A stretch of 36,076 bases of DNA from Oscillospiraceae bacterium (GTDB taxonomy: Bacteria; Bacillota; Clostridia; Saccharofermentanales; Saccharofermentanaceae): contig SVIZ01000017.1 in assembly GCA_015069205.1 (NCBI GenBank), positions 1 to 36,076 of the forward strand. Reading direction: 5' to 3'. Position 1 is the first letter of the stretch; each line of letters opens with the position of its first letter. A program made the translations under genes and the position numbers. The notes under the pieces are model-generated. The model was not told the DNA's origin. It saw only the letters and a list, made by a program, of their open reading frames with translations, and did no database searches. This document shows positions 1 through 8,018 of the stretch, piece by piece.

Positions 1-89
1 TGGCTCTTTGAATATATTTATCCCAATAAGGTGTATACGATATTTTGTCCCGTGTCTACTTTTACGTTACCACTTCAAGAATCACAGGA

Positions 90-281
90 TTTACGTACCT
101 GAAAGCTGTTTTTCGTTTTTAGGTACGTAAAATGAAGCTTCAAACACTTCGAAAATGCATAATCAGGAGAAAATTTACGTACCTGAGAAGGCTTTTTCGC
201 ATATAGGTACGTAATTGCAGAGTGATAGCCCCAATATTTACGTACCTGAAGAGCATTTTTCCGAAATAGGTACGTAAAATG
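90..281. repeat. Array of three hairpin repeats (family R1)
   Basis: Three palindromic units lie at about 90-132, 174-216 and 237-281. Each has a left arm TTTACGTACCTGA, a short T-rich loop (often TTTTTCG) and a right arm TAGGTACGTAAAA, so each can form a long hairpin. Between the units are less conserved stretches with CGAAAA and GCAT. Unit starts are 84 and 63 bp apart, so this is not a strict tandem repeat. The same unit recurs at 21386-21472. The rest of 1-376 holds no convincing gene; the open frames on the minus strand here are made of repeat sequence. This looks like a REP or MITE-like intergenic family. The call of a repeat is secure; its function is unknown. Confidence 0.85.
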
Positions 282-415
282 CTCCGGACTGCTCGAAAAA
301 GAGGACTCATAAGAACCCAATTAAGAAACATGTAAGAATTGAGCAAGGAACCCGTAAAGTCTTCGCGGATGGCAACTTGTATATTGAGTACAACAAAGCA
401 ATCCAGGAGGCCGGT

Positions 416-1276
416 ATGGTGTTGAAGGAAAACAGAGTATTAAAGTCAGTTATAGTGTTCGTTATCTGCCTTATTGTTCATGCGGCAGAGGTGTTCTTCA
501 TAAGAACGGACGAGACGGTATTTGCAGAGTGCTTTATCAATAAAGTCTTTGGGATCGTAATGCTCTTTGTTCTCCTTAAGCTGTGGGGACGCAAGTGGAG
601 TGACATCGGATTTAAGAAGGCGAGGCTCATTCCGGACTGCGTTAAGGGTTTCCTGATCTGCGCGCTCTTTTATTCGATCGGATTTGCGGCTGAGTTCATT
701 ATTCTCAAGGCATCGGGCAACCCCGGCCACATCGAGTTCTTCGTGACGGGATTCTCGCTCACGGGGAACGTCGTAAAGCAGACCGGAATCGGCTATGTGC
801 TCATGTGCATCGGATTTAATATCATCAATGTTTGGATGGAAGAGGGTCTTTTCAGAGGTTTTTACATCACATATCTCAAGGAACGCATCACACCCCGCAA
901 AGCCCTTCTCATTGCTGCATTCCTGTTCGGTTTATGGCACCTTGTAACACCGTTACGAAGCGTAATTGACGGCGAAATGACGCTCCCGGCATTCGCTGTG
1001 ATGAGCATCGGTTATGTCGTTCTCTCTGCACTCATGGGAATCAAGTGGGGACTTCTTTACGAGCAGTCGGGATCTGTCTGGATCGGACTTGCAGACCACT
1101 TTTTCAATAACTGCGTGGTCACGAATCTCCTTCATGTCGTAACTGATACCGGCGTTGATGAGTATCAGATCATGAGAGTTCTGATCGGCGAGCTTACATC
1201 ATTTGCTGCGGTGGTCATTTACGTAAAGGTTAAGAAGAGCAAGGCGGCTAAAGCTATCGCATGCACGGCATCCTGA
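416..1276 (+). CDS. CPBP family intramembrane metalloprotease
   Basis: This is a multi-pass membrane protein of 286 aa in the CPBP (CAAX protease and bacteriocin-processing, Abi) family. All three family motifs are visible: the double Glu EEGLFR (E142, E143, R147), the FxxxH motif ending in H175, and the HxxN motif at H228-N231. These residues form the metal-binding catalytic site within the membrane. Members cleave prenylated or other membrane peptides, and some act in bacteriocin immunity. I chose ATG 416 because AGGAGG at 405-410 sits 5 bp upstream; an in-frame TTG at 377 has no such site. The frame ends in a short direct repeat: CACGGCATCCTGA at 1264 and again at 1306, beyond the stop. 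The substrate is not known. The double-glycine peptides lie 5 kb away, so a link is only speculation. Confidence 0.9.
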   Translation: MVLKENRVLKSVIVFVICLIVHAAEVFFIRTDETVFAECFINKVFGIVMLFVLLKLWGRKWSDIGFKKARLIPDCVKGFLICALFYSIGFAAEFIILKASGNPGHIEFFVTGFSLTGNVVKQTGIGYVLMCIGFNIINVWMEEGLFRGFYITYLKERITPRKALLIAAFLFGLWHLVTPLRSVIDGEMTLPAFAVMSIGYVVLSALMGIKWGLLYEQSGSVWIGLADHFFNNCVVTNLLHVVTDTGVDEYQIMRVLIGELTSFAAVVIYVKVKKSKAAKAIACTAS

Positions 1277-1439
1277 CCGCGACATCCTAAGTACGTCACC
1301 ATAATCACGGCATCCTGATACTGTAATGTATAATTAGTCTGCAACCCGTCATACTCCGTCTCGTGCGATGTAAGCCCGGTGCAACAAACGGCTGACGCTA
1401 ACTGTATTTATAATATTAAGCCAAAAGGGAGAGGGCGTT

Positions 1440-2585
1440 ATGAAAACGTACAGTATCAGGAAAATCAGCAGCATTGCTTTGGCATCATGCATATTGGTGT
1501 CTTTAACGGGATGCCCCCTTCATATGCCTGTTTCCAAGCCGACCATTGATCAGGATACGGCAGAAGAAGATCTCAGGGATGAGATAAAGGTAACCGATTG
1601 GAATGGCGAAGTTCCGGACGGCATGGAAATAATGTATGTCTGCAACAGAACTATCCGTTTGAACTATGAGCAACACAGAGATGAAAAATTATACGAGCAC
1701 GATGGTTTTGGCCGTGTGACTGCCACTGTCTCGGTCGAGGAGAAAGGCACAAAAAGATTGCAATTAACCTATAACGATGACGGAACGATAGCTGAGAAGA
1801 AGTATGTTAAGGACGGCAATTTCACGGGTTACCAGATACCTGATTACACAACGGAATACACATATAACGATAAGGGACAATTAACTGCTTACTCAAAAGT
1901 GATGATAAATCTTAGCGGCAACGAAACGAAAAAAGCTGTTGAATTCGAGTATGAGAACGGCCATCTGGTACGCATCAACGGCATGAACGACGACATAGAC
2001 GACATGGAATACGATTATAATTTCGACACACTGCCTTACTATGAATTTGTTGTTGAAGTTGATGACACGGATGCTGATTATTTCGTCATTAAGAACTATT
2101 ACGATGAGAATAATCTCCTGACTGCCAGCGAAAAAGGGGAGATCAGGACGGTTTACGAATACGAAAACGGTGTGCTTACCGGATGGAGCCAAACGAACTT
2201 TCATAACAACAATAGTAACTCTGTAAGTTACTATAATGCCGAAGGCACGTTGCTATATATTGAAAACGGTAAAGGTGAGTTATGGATCCGCAATACGTTT
2301 AATGACCATGGCGACATAATCCTTTATGAGTCATGGAAAAACGGAGAACTTGATTCAAAATCCAGCACTGAATATGAATACGATGCCGACGGGAACATTG
2401 TAACTGAAGTAACTGAGTACTGGTCGAAAGAAAACTATGATGGCGAGGAGTACAGTGTCACTTACGTTCACACATATGAGTATGAAGAACACGGTTTGTT
2501 GATCTCAGAAGTTGACATGATCGATGAGAGATTTTCGAGCATGACGGTCTATTCATACGAAGCGATCCTCGTGCCGCAGACATAA
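1440..2585 (+). CDS. Lipoprotein with YD/RHS-like strand repeats
   Basis: This is a 381-aa secreted lipoprotein. A type II signal peptide ends in the lipobox LTGC (Cys about residue 25). The mature part carries repeated short beta-strand motifs of the YD/RHS-repeat kind, such as EYTYNDKGQLTAYS, EYENGVLTGWS and EYEYDADGNIVTE, spaced over most of the protein. Such repeats wrap into beta-sheet shells in large toxins, but here the protein is short with no toxin tip, so it is probably a surface-exposed binding or structural lipoprotein. GGGAGAGGG just upstream is the ribosome site for ATG 1440. It seems to be a single-gene unit. The specific function is unknown. Confidence 0.8.
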   Translation: MKTYSIRKISSIALASCILVSLTGCPLHMPVSKPTIDQDTAEEDLRDEIKVTDWNGEVPDGMEIMYVCNRTIRLNYEQHRDEKLYEHDGFGRVTATVSVEEKGTKRLQLTYNDDGTIAEKKYVKDGNFTGYQIPDYTTEYTYNDKGQLTAYSKVMINLSGNETKKAVEFEYENGHLVRINGMNDDIDDMEYDYNFDTLPYYEFVVEVDDTDADYFVIKNYYDENNLLTASEKGEIRTVYEYENGVLTGWSQTNFHNNNSNSVSYYNAEGTLLYIENGKGELWIRNTFNDHGDIILYESWKNGELDSKSSTEYEYDADGNIVTEVTEYWSKENYDGEEYSVTYVHTYEYEEHGLLISEVDMIDERFSSMTVYSYEAILVPQT

Positions 2586-2634
2586 ATATTCACACAAAAC
2601 TCACATATTGCGGCATCATCAGGACATATCCGCA

Positions 2635-2643
2635 TGTTATAAT
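2635..2643 (+). promoter_or_regulatory. Extended -10 promoter for the PAS-GGDEF gene
   Basis: The sequence TGTTATAAT is an extended -10 box (TGn followed by TATAAT at 2638-2643). No good -35 box stands 17 bp upstream, which fits an extended -10 promoter. It lies about 85 bp before ATG 2728. This is inferred from sequence only. Confidence 0.5.
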
Positions 2644-2727
2644 CGTTCATACAAGTTAAGGGAACTGATTAAGAAAAAACGGTTATTCGGATAACGCCTT
2701 TTACCGATCTGAACCGCAGGAGAATAT

Positions 2728-4074
2728 ATGCGCAAGGACCAGGAAGCTTTCAGACAGGTTGCCACGACTTTGGCGACTCACTTCGATGGTTTATATTATG
2801 TGGACATTGAGACGGGCAGCTATGTTGAGTTCGTCCCGATCAGTCTGCTTAATGAGCAGGGGCTTCCTTCCAGCGGCAAAGACTTTTTCAAGGATGCTGC
2901 AGATTGTGCAAGAAATTGCGTTCACCCGGAGGATCTTGAGCAGGCTCTTTCTTTCCTTAACAAAGGCAATATGATCTCGTATTTCAAAAATAACGACACT
3001 CACGCAGCGGAATACAGGATAATAACGGGCGGCGAGATCATTCACTTAAGATATTTTGAATTTCTAAGCGACGATAAAAAGCACATCGTATTCTGCTGCA
3101 GGAACGTTGAGGCCGAATACAGGCTTCGGGAAGAGCAGAGAAGAAATCTCGCATCTGCCGAACTCCTGGCAAGACTTGATGATCTCACGGGCATCCGCAA
3201 CAAGAATGCTTTCAAAGAACACGTCAAGATGATCGATAAGTCGATCAAGTCAGGCAATGAGGTAAGTCCGTTCGGTGTTGTAATGTGCGATGTCAACGAC
3301 CTCAAACGCATGAACGATACCAGAGGTCACAGCTACGGCGACGAGGTGCTGCAGGGTGCCAGCCGCATGATCTGCGAAGTATTCAAGCACAGTCCCGTTT
3401 TCAGGATCGGAGGTGACGAGTTCGTCGTAGTCCTGAGCGGAAGCGATTACAAGCAGCGCGAGAAGCTCGTGAAAAGCTTCAAGCTGATGACCGAGGCCAA
3501 CAGGATATCGCGTTCCGGCCCCATTGTGGCATGCGGAATGGCAATCTACCATGAAGGCAGGGACGAGAACTTCAATTCTGTGTTCAAGCGCGCTGACCAG
3601 AAGATGTATAAGAACAAGAGCAAGATCAAGTCTAATAAGATGATCGAAGACGTTAAGAAGCTTAAGAGCATTAAGACGCCCATCCCTGAAGAAAGGAAAC
3701 GCTTACTCGATGCACTTTTCGGTGCGCTCTGCACGGTTGCCGATGGCGGCTATATCTTCCTCAATGACATGAGATACGATTTCTCAAGATGGTCCATAAC
3801 GCTTGTTAATGACTTCGGCCTGGAGTCAGAATACATGTACCATGCCGACAGCATCTGGAGCAAGTTTATCCATCCTGATGATGCAGAGGCCTGCAAAAAG
3901 GCGGCTGAAGGCATCTTTGGCGAAAACGGGGGATTTGAGGCCTTCTATTACCGTGCGCGCAAAGCCGACGGCTCTTATGTGATCCTCTCTACCCGCGGCT
4001 TTGTCCTTTACGACAGCAAGGGCAAGCCGGAGTATTTCGGAGGCATCATTGTCCCAGACAAGTCAGAAGACTGA
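2728..4074 (+). CDS. PAS-GGDEF-PAS diguanylate cyclase
   Basis: This 448-aa soluble protein most likely makes cyclic di-GMP from two GTP. The N-terminal about 130 residues look like a PAS fold (YYVDIETGSYVEF; later VHPEDLE). A GGDEF domain follows: it opens with DDLTGIRNKNAF near residue 150, has the metal/GTP segment DVNDLKRMND..GH..GD, and a canonical GGDEF at residues 228-232. The RxxD product-inhibition site expected a few residues before GGDEF is absent, so feedback control by c-di-GMP is probably lost. A second PAS-like domain fills the C-terminus (FIHPDD, then YYRARKADGSY and GKPEYFGGI). PAS after GGDEF is a less usual order. No transmembrane segment is seen, so it probably senses an internal signal. 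AGGAG stands just before ATG 2728. Confidence 0.9.
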   Translation: MRKDQEAFRQVATTLATHFDGLYYVDIETGSYVEFVPISLLNEQGLPSSGKDFFKDAADCARNCVHPEDLEQALSFLNKGNMISYFKNNDTHAAEYRIITGGEIIHLRYFEFLSDDKKHIVFCCRNVEAEYRLREEQRRNLASAELLARLDDLTGIRNKNAFKEHVKMIDKSIKSGNEVSPFGVVMCDVNDLKRMNDTRGHSYGDEVLQGASRMICEVFKHSPVFRIGGDEFVVVLSGSDYKQREKLVKSFKLMTEANRISRSGPIVACGMAIYHEGRDENFNSVFKRADQKMYKNKSKIKSNKMIEDVKKLKSIKTPIPEERKRLLDALFGALCTVADGGYIFLNDMRYDFSRWSITLVNDFGLESEYMYHADSIWSKFIHPDDAEACKKAAEGIFGENGGFEAFYYRARKADGSYVILSTRGFVLYDSKGKPEYFGGIIVPDKSED

Positions 4075-4089
4075 ACTTTTTAAGAGGTC

Positions 4090-4293
4090 TTATTCCTCAA
4101 CCTGCTTTTCTTCCTTGTTTTTCCTGATCTGATATATCAAGGTGAGTATTCCGGCAAGACCCGTGCTTCCAAGAGCGATCTGAAGGGGAAGGTTTGTATC
4201 CGGGTTTCCGAGAATTGATATGGCAAGGAATACGATTGCTGTAATAGCAAGTATGCTTTCTGTTACGGTGTAGATTATCGTAAATGTTTTCAT
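4090..4293 (-). CDS. Small two-TM membrane protein
   Basis: This is a 67-aa protein with two hydrophobic segments (about residues 10-28 and 38-54) joined by a short polar turn (GNPDTNLP), and a charged tail ending EEKQVEE. I chose the start at 4293 because AAGGAG lies 8 bp upstream; a longer frame to 4365 exists but has no better site. It lies 134 bp downstream of the 4427-6624 operon on the same strand, after a region with strong dyads. I do not recognise a family. Confidence 0.6.
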   Translation of the reverse strand: MKTFTIIYTVTESILAITAIVFLAISILGNPDTNLPLQIALGSTGLAGILTLIYQIRKNKEEKQVEE

Positions 4294-4391
4294 TTTGTGT
4301 GTTCTCCTTTTCGGTTTGTCATGGCCTGATATTAGCCCCTGACCAGCCCGGCTTAAAGGACACAAACTGTCTCAAACCCTTGAAAACATTG

Positions 4392-4423
4392 GATGGGACA
4401 CGGTATGTCCCATGAGACATACC
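4392..4423. promoter_or_regulatory. Two overlapping dyads between minus-strand genes
   Basis: ATGGGACA (4393-4400) pairs with TGTCCCAT (4406-4413), and GGTATGTC (4402-4409) pairs with GACATACC (4416-4423). The two hairpins share bases, so only one can form at a time. There is no U-run after them on the minus strand, so this is not a standard terminator. It may be an operator, a processing site or a mutually exclusive RNA structure after the operon ending at 4427. Confidence 0.4.
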
Positions 4424-4426
4424 TCA

Positions 4427-4960
4427 TCACTGAACGTAAACGATCGCGGTCTTTTTACATGAAGAGATTATCTTCAGGATCGACCCGTATATTTCACCGA
4501 TACAATAGATGTAGACAGGTATCTCAACGTGCCCGATGAATACAAGGCACAAAACGACCTGTGCAAGATTTCCGAAGAACTGGGCAAAGTCTATCTTCCA
4601 GCTTGGATTGCCGTCTTTCTTGTTGCCCACGGTCCTTATTATGTTTACTACCGCTGCCACCAGGTGTATCGCGACGACGTAGACGATCATTATCGCCTGC
4701 GGTTCATCTACCAGCATGGTCACGAAAACACCGAAGTCGAAAAGGAAGAGGCCTACTAAAAGCACGCGCTTGCCGCCGACCATGTGGTTTGCCTGGGTCA
4801 TGTAGTAGAAGAGATACTTCAATCCGCGTCCCATGAGCATAAAACCTACAAAGATCGCTATGAGCAGGAAGGCGATATCCGGCACCAGCATCAGGATCAG
4901 CGCGCCTAGGATATTCAGTACCGCCAGTATTATGTTCCACACGCGTCTTGTCTTACTCAT
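4427..4960 (-). CDS. DUF308/HdeD-like membrane protein
   Basis: This is a 177-aa integral membrane protein with about six hydrophobic helices. Its N-terminal half (ILGALILMLVPDIAFLLIAIF followed by a Gly-rich helix) resembles the HdeD/DUF308 helical repeat. The start codon lies inside the last codons of the upstream gene, an 8-base overlap with the gene ending at 4953, and GAGGTG precedes it, so translation is coupled. It is the third gene of an operon with 4953-6110 and 6100-6624. HdeD-like proteins are linked to acid resistance in enteric bacteria, but that role should not be transferred. The family call is tentative. Confidence 0.65.
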   Translation of the reverse strand: MSKTRRVWNIILAVLNILGALILMLVPDIAFLLIAIFVGFMLMGRGLKYLFYYMTQANHMVGGKRVLLVGLFLFDFGVFVTMLVDEPQAIMIVYVVAIHLVAAVVNIIRTVGNKKDGNPSWKIDFAQFFGNLAQVVLCLVFIGHVEIPVYIYCIGEIYGSILKIISSCKKTAIVYVQ

Positions 4961-6110
4961 GCTTCACACCTCTGCTTTCCCTGACGATCTTGAAGTAGTC
5001 CCTGATGCCCGCAAAGCCCTTTTTGCTATACTCGATCGAGAACCCCGCAAGGAGGTTGCCGGAGCGGAAGATCTTGTTGGTGATCATGCTCTTCTGCGAC
5101 AAAGACGCGATTATGTATTTTCCTAAGAACGTGCCGTCGCGGTCTTCGGGCAGTGCGTTCTTATATTGATCCACGTGGGTGTTAACGTCAAAATCAGGTA
5201 TTTCTTTGCCCGAAAGCTCTTCGCCGAATGCTTTCCAGCCGGCTGATGCGTCTTCCCGTCGTTTGGTGAGGATCGCCATTATCTTTTCTTCGTAAGGCGC
5301 AATCGCTTCCTCGTCGTATGTGTCCAGCTCGAAAACTTCCACCTCGCCTCTTAAATACTTCATCGCATAGATCATCTGGCAGAAAGCCTTGCGGTAATCT
5401 GAAGGATTGTCCTTGAGGCACTCCCTGTAGTTGTCCCATGCGGGCATGTATTTATAGCGGATATAGCTGTAGTCGGGCAGGTGTCCGGCATGGCCGTGAC
5501 CTAAGTTCAGGATGTTAGTCTCGCCGAGGTTAAAGACGGTGCTGTTAAAGACCGCATTCTCGATGTCGTCAGAAGCGCCCGGGCTGTGCTTGAATGAGAT
5601 CGGCCTCACGCTGCCGTCTTCCATGATCTCAGAGAAGTTATTGTCCGTGTTGTTTATTACCAGCGAAGGCGTACCCGCAAAATTATAGTGCGCCCAGGTG
5701 TCGGCCAGGATGTGCATCGCGATGCCGGCTGCCTGGATGCTCCTGTCTTTTGCAAGCTCGACCGTGTCTTTTAAGAGCCGGCCGTTGGGACCGCAGATCA
5801 GGCGGTACTTGTTTCTGTACGTCCTTGTGGAGTGAGGCACTTCGGCATAAAGGTCCTTGGGAAGGAAGTGGAACGAAGACCAGATCCTCGTGATGTCCTG
5901 GATGGCGGTTATGTCTGATTTCAGGTCGACAAGCTCAGCCTGGGACTGGCTTGTTGCGGCGTGGACAGTTGCCGAAATCGACTTAAGGAAGGTCTTTGTA
6001 AGGCAGTCGACCATCTGTGCGCTGTAGCACAGGTCGAGCGCCTCCTTGTGGGAGTATCCTGCAAGGTAAGCCGCGCAGTATGTCGCATAGTAGTGGAAAT
6101 CAGCCTGCAC
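4953..6110 (-). CDS. DUF6765-like protein, phospholipase C/nuclease-like fold
   Basis: This is a 385-aa soluble protein. It begins QADFHYYATYCAAYLAGYS, the hallmark start of DUF6765-type proteins, and has a second histidine cluster AMHILADTWAHYNFAG near residue 130. Those His/Asp residues (DFH, H and D in HILADTWAH) resemble the metal ligands of zinc-dependent phospholipase C or S1/P1 nuclease folds, which suggests a metal-dependent hydrolase; the substrate is unknown. It starts with GTG at 6110, preceded by AAGGAGG 9 bp upstream, and overlaps the end of the 6100-6624 gene by 11 bp. Two membrane proteins flank it in the operon, so the product may act near the membrane. There is no signal peptide. 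Confidence 0.65.
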   Translation of the reverse strand: MQADFHYYATYCAAYLAGYSHKEALDLCYSAQMVDCLTKTFLKSISATVHAATSQSQAELVDLKSDITAIQDITRIWSSFHFLPKDLYAEVPHSTRTYRNKYRLICGPNGRLLKDTVELAKDRSIQAAGIAMHILADTWAHYNFAGTPSLVINNTDNNFSEIMEDGSVRPISFKHSPGASDDIENAVFNSTVFNLGETNILNLGHGHAGHLPDYSYIRYKYMPAWDNYRECLKDNPSDYRKAFCQMIYAMKYLRGEVEVFELDTYDEEAIAPYEEKIMAILTKRREDASAGWKAFGEELSGKEIPDFDVNTHVDQYKNALPEDRDGTFLGKYIIASLSQKSMITNKIFRSGNLLAGFSIEYSKKGFAGIRDYFKIVRESRGVKHE

Positions 6111-6624
6111 TTAGCTTACCCTCCTTTAATTTTTTTCTGTATCTTTTTACGCTTATTCCGGCCAGGAAAACTTCGATGGTCATTGCGGCCGAGGTAAGTT
6201 CCATGAACACCGACAGGTACGTGTCTATAAAATCGCCGTTCATGTCTATGATGTCAGGCACGACGATGAATATCGAGAATGCGGATTCGAGAATGAGCCA
6301 GACGCACCAGACAAGATAGCCTTTCCCGGCCTTTTTGCCCGTGCCTTCATACCGCGCGCGAAGTCCCGCATACAGTCTTATGAAGACATCTACGGCCAAC
6401 ATCAGCACTAAGATTATCATTACGAATGTCATGCCTACCGGTCCGAATTCAGCTACATCTTTTTCATCGAAGAGCTCGACGCCGAAGATCAGGCACATCG
6501 CGATCTTGATTATGGTCCAGAAGCCATACAAAATGACGCCCGTTCCCAAAATAACGAGTGTATTGCAATTCCTTCTGTACTTTACTGATTCCAGGCCGTT
6601 CGCCGGAAGATTCTCATTTACCAC
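6100..6624 (-). CDS. Four-TM membrane protein, first gene of operon
   Basis: This 174-aa protein has four predicted membrane helices (about residues 23-48, 62-86, 104-124 and 138-157) and a Lys-rich C-terminus. It starts with GTG at 6624; GGAG is 9 bp upstream, and the nearby ATG is out of frame. It overlaps the next gene by 11 bp and so heads the operon 6624-4427. I do not recognise a family. The alternation membrane/soluble/membrane suggests a small complex, which is an inference from gene order. Confidence 0.7.
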   Translation of the reverse strand: MVNENLPANGLESVKYRRNCNTLVILGTGVILYGFWTIIKIAMCLIFGVELFDEKDVAEFGPVGMTFVMIILVLMLAVDVFIRLYAGLRARYEGTGKKAGKGYLVWCVWLILESAFSIFIVVPDIIDMNGDFIDTYLSVFMELTSAAMTIEVFLAGISVKRYRKKLKEGKLSAG

Positions 6625-6665
6625 GTGTCAGATCTCCGTTCAGACTACGAGAATTATACTCTAAA

Positions 6666-6750
6666 TCAACACTAACACCCCAATGTGTTGTTTTAGCGAC
6701 ATTTTGTTTAAACATTGAAGATTGTTCGTGAAGCTTATGCAGATGATAAT
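6666..6750 (+). promoter_or_regulatory. Regulated promoter, copy A (shared 85-bp architecture)
   Basis: This is one of four copies with identical spacing. It has TCAACA at 6666, the dyad TGTTGTTTTAGCGACA at 6686-6701, CATT at 6713, a -35 box TTGTTC at 6722-6727 and a -10 box GATAAT at 6745-6750, 17 bp apart. CTAAATCAACAC (6661) and GTGTTGTTTTAG (6685) also form an 11-of-12 inverted repeat. The dyad would be centred near -64 from transcription start, a classic activator position. It drives the peptide gene at 6796. The other copies are at 17626, 17840 and 31976. Confidence 0.8.
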
Positions 6751-6795
6751 GAGGCCGTCAAACAAAACATCAGACCTTTTGAGGAGGACATGACA

Positions 6796-7047
6796 ATGAC
6801 AACCAACAAAATGAACGATATTAACATCGACAAGTTAGATAACGTAACCGGCGGAACATCTCCGAAATTTCCCTGGATCATAGTTTGCGATAAGCACGAC
6901 GTATCTGCCTCAGAGAAGACTGTATTTCCTGACATCGGAAGACACGGCTTTGAGACCGGAAATACAAAGAGTGAAGCTTTGCTCGGCATTTTCGAAAACG
7001 CAAAGACTGAAGCTTCGATCCTGATCATGGGAGCCGCCCTCATCTGA
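6796..7047 (+). CDS. Double-glycine-leader secreted peptide
   Basis: This 83-aa precursor has an 18-residue leader MTTNKMNDINIDKLDNVTGG-type (hydrophobic I and L residues at regular spacing, ending Gly-Gly), the signal cut by peptidase-containing ABC exporters of bacteriocins and signalling peptides. The mature part (about 63 aa) has one Cys, a Trp, and a small hydrophobic C-terminus (SILIMGAALI). AGGAGG at 6782-6787 stands 8 bp before ATG 6796; an upstream ATG at 6790 is too close to the site. It is driven by promoter copy A. No exporter or immunity gene is adjacent. It may be a bacteriocin-like effector or a signal; activity is not shown by the sequence. Confidence 0.7.
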   Translation: MTTNKMNDINIDKLDNVTGGTSPKFPWIIVCDKHDVSASEKTVFPDIGRHGFETGNTKSEALLGIFENAKTEASILIMGAALI

Positions 7048-7183
7048 CCGTTTTACGATCAGTTCTGATAAAAGCTGAAGCCAAATGGCCCGGCCGCGAA
7101 AACTGCAGAGTAGCGGCAGAGGGGTAAAGGTTTAACAGACTAATATGTGTTTTTTCGAAAACATGGAGATAAAGGAAAAGAAA

Positions 7184-7378
7184 ATGAACAGCCCAATCAA
7201 GAAGAACGGGGATACAAAAACTCAGTATGTAATGCATGAGCTGGCAATAGACGACCTGGAGAAGGTCGCAGGAGGAGCCGGCGGGGAAAATGAAATTAAG
7301 GAAAGATTTTCCTTTAAGCCGCTTAAAACCGTGATCATCTCATGCATTCATGTCATAAAGAGAGCTTCGGGAGTGTAA
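7184..7378 (+). CDS. Second double-glycine-leader peptide
   Basis: This 64-aa peptide has a leader with the pattern HELAIDDLEKVAGG, then a second GG two residues later (AGGENE), and a short basic/hydrophobic core (RFSFKPLKTVIISCIHVIKRASGV) with one Cys. AAGGA stands 7 bp before ATG 7184; in-frame ATG 7165 is less well placed. It lies 136 bp after the first peptide on the same strand without a clear terminator between, so it may share promoter copy A; no copy of the 85-bp element precedes it. The leader is shared in style but not in detail with the other two peptides. Confidence 0.65.
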   Translation: MNSPIKKNGDTKTQYVMHELAIDDLEKVAGGAGGENEIKERFSFKPLKTVIISCIHVIKRASGV

Positions 7379-7448
7379 GGGGCTGAGAAGATCAGCTCCA
7401 TCACTTCTGATGCACATCAGCTAAGGACAAAATTTACCTGTTTCCTCA

Positions 7449-7880
7449 TTAATTTGTCCTGCGTTTTACAACAGATTCGGTGACGTCGGTGATAACGAGG
7501 TCACCGTTTTGATTGTATACGTCGATCGTGAGTTCAACCTTTCCGTTTCTTTCATTTCTCACTGCAAGATCCGTGATGGTTGCTTTTCCTGTCAGTACGT
7601 CACCTGCGAAAACGGGTTTGAACCATTCCATTTTCGTGGACTTTCCTGCGATCAGCTCGTCAGCAAAAAAATCTATCTTGAGATAATTTGCCCACACTGC
7701 AAGGAAGCTCATTACGCCGGGCGCGATAAGTTGCCCGAAAGGTGTGGTCTTCGCATATTCCTCATCGGTGTGAAGAGGGATGTTGTCGTATTCTTTTGCA
7801 AATGCGATCATCTTATCTTTTTCTATCGTAACGGGCTCAATGTCTGCGGACATTCCAATGTTAAATTCTTCGAAATACAT
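7449..7880 (-). CDS. MaoC-like (hot-dog fold) dehydratase
   Basis: This 143-aa protein has a single hot-dog domain of the MaoC/R-specific enoyl-CoA hydratase type. The catalytic segment YDNIPLHTDEEYAKTTPFGQLIAPG near residues 30-55 keeps the Asp and His of the family motif (D..N..P-L-H), although the usual Gly before the Asp is missing. Such enzymes hydrate enoyl-CoA or enoyl-ACP, but the substrate here is unknown. ATG 7880 is chosen because AAGGAG stands 6 bp upstream; the longer frame reaching 7976 has no good start. It is a single gene transcribed toward the peptide genes. An inverted repeat GGACAAA/TTTGTCC (around 7425-7460) overlaps its 3' end. Confidence 0.8.
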   Translation of the reverse strand: MYFEEFNIGMSADIEPVTIEKDKMIAFAKEYDNIPLHTDEEYAKTTPFGQLIAPGVMSFLAVWANYLKIDFFADELIAGKSTKMEWFKPVFAGDVLTGKATITDLAVRNERNGKVELTIDVYNQNGDLVITDVTESVVKRRTN

Positions 7881-8018
7881 TTTGTCTCCTTTGTCTGCTG
7901 TCAGATACATTCGTAATATCAGCAGATATCTTAACAGATTTATCCTGAAATATTGTCCCCATAACAGAAGCGGCATTCTGATAGACTAAAGGTGAAATAA
8001 TAACCGGAGTGTTACTGG

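Noticed and set aside
1..30. Similarity of TGGCTCTTT at the window start to the IS end near 22894
   Set aside because: Only nine bases match and no inverted repeat follows.
75..346. Open frames on the minus strand over the first repeats
   Set aside because: They are made of the R1 hairpin repeats, lack ribosome sites, and the two frames overlap.
7880..8018. LexA box before the polymerase gene
   Set aside because: No GAAC..GTTC-type dyad was found in the 140 bp upstream.
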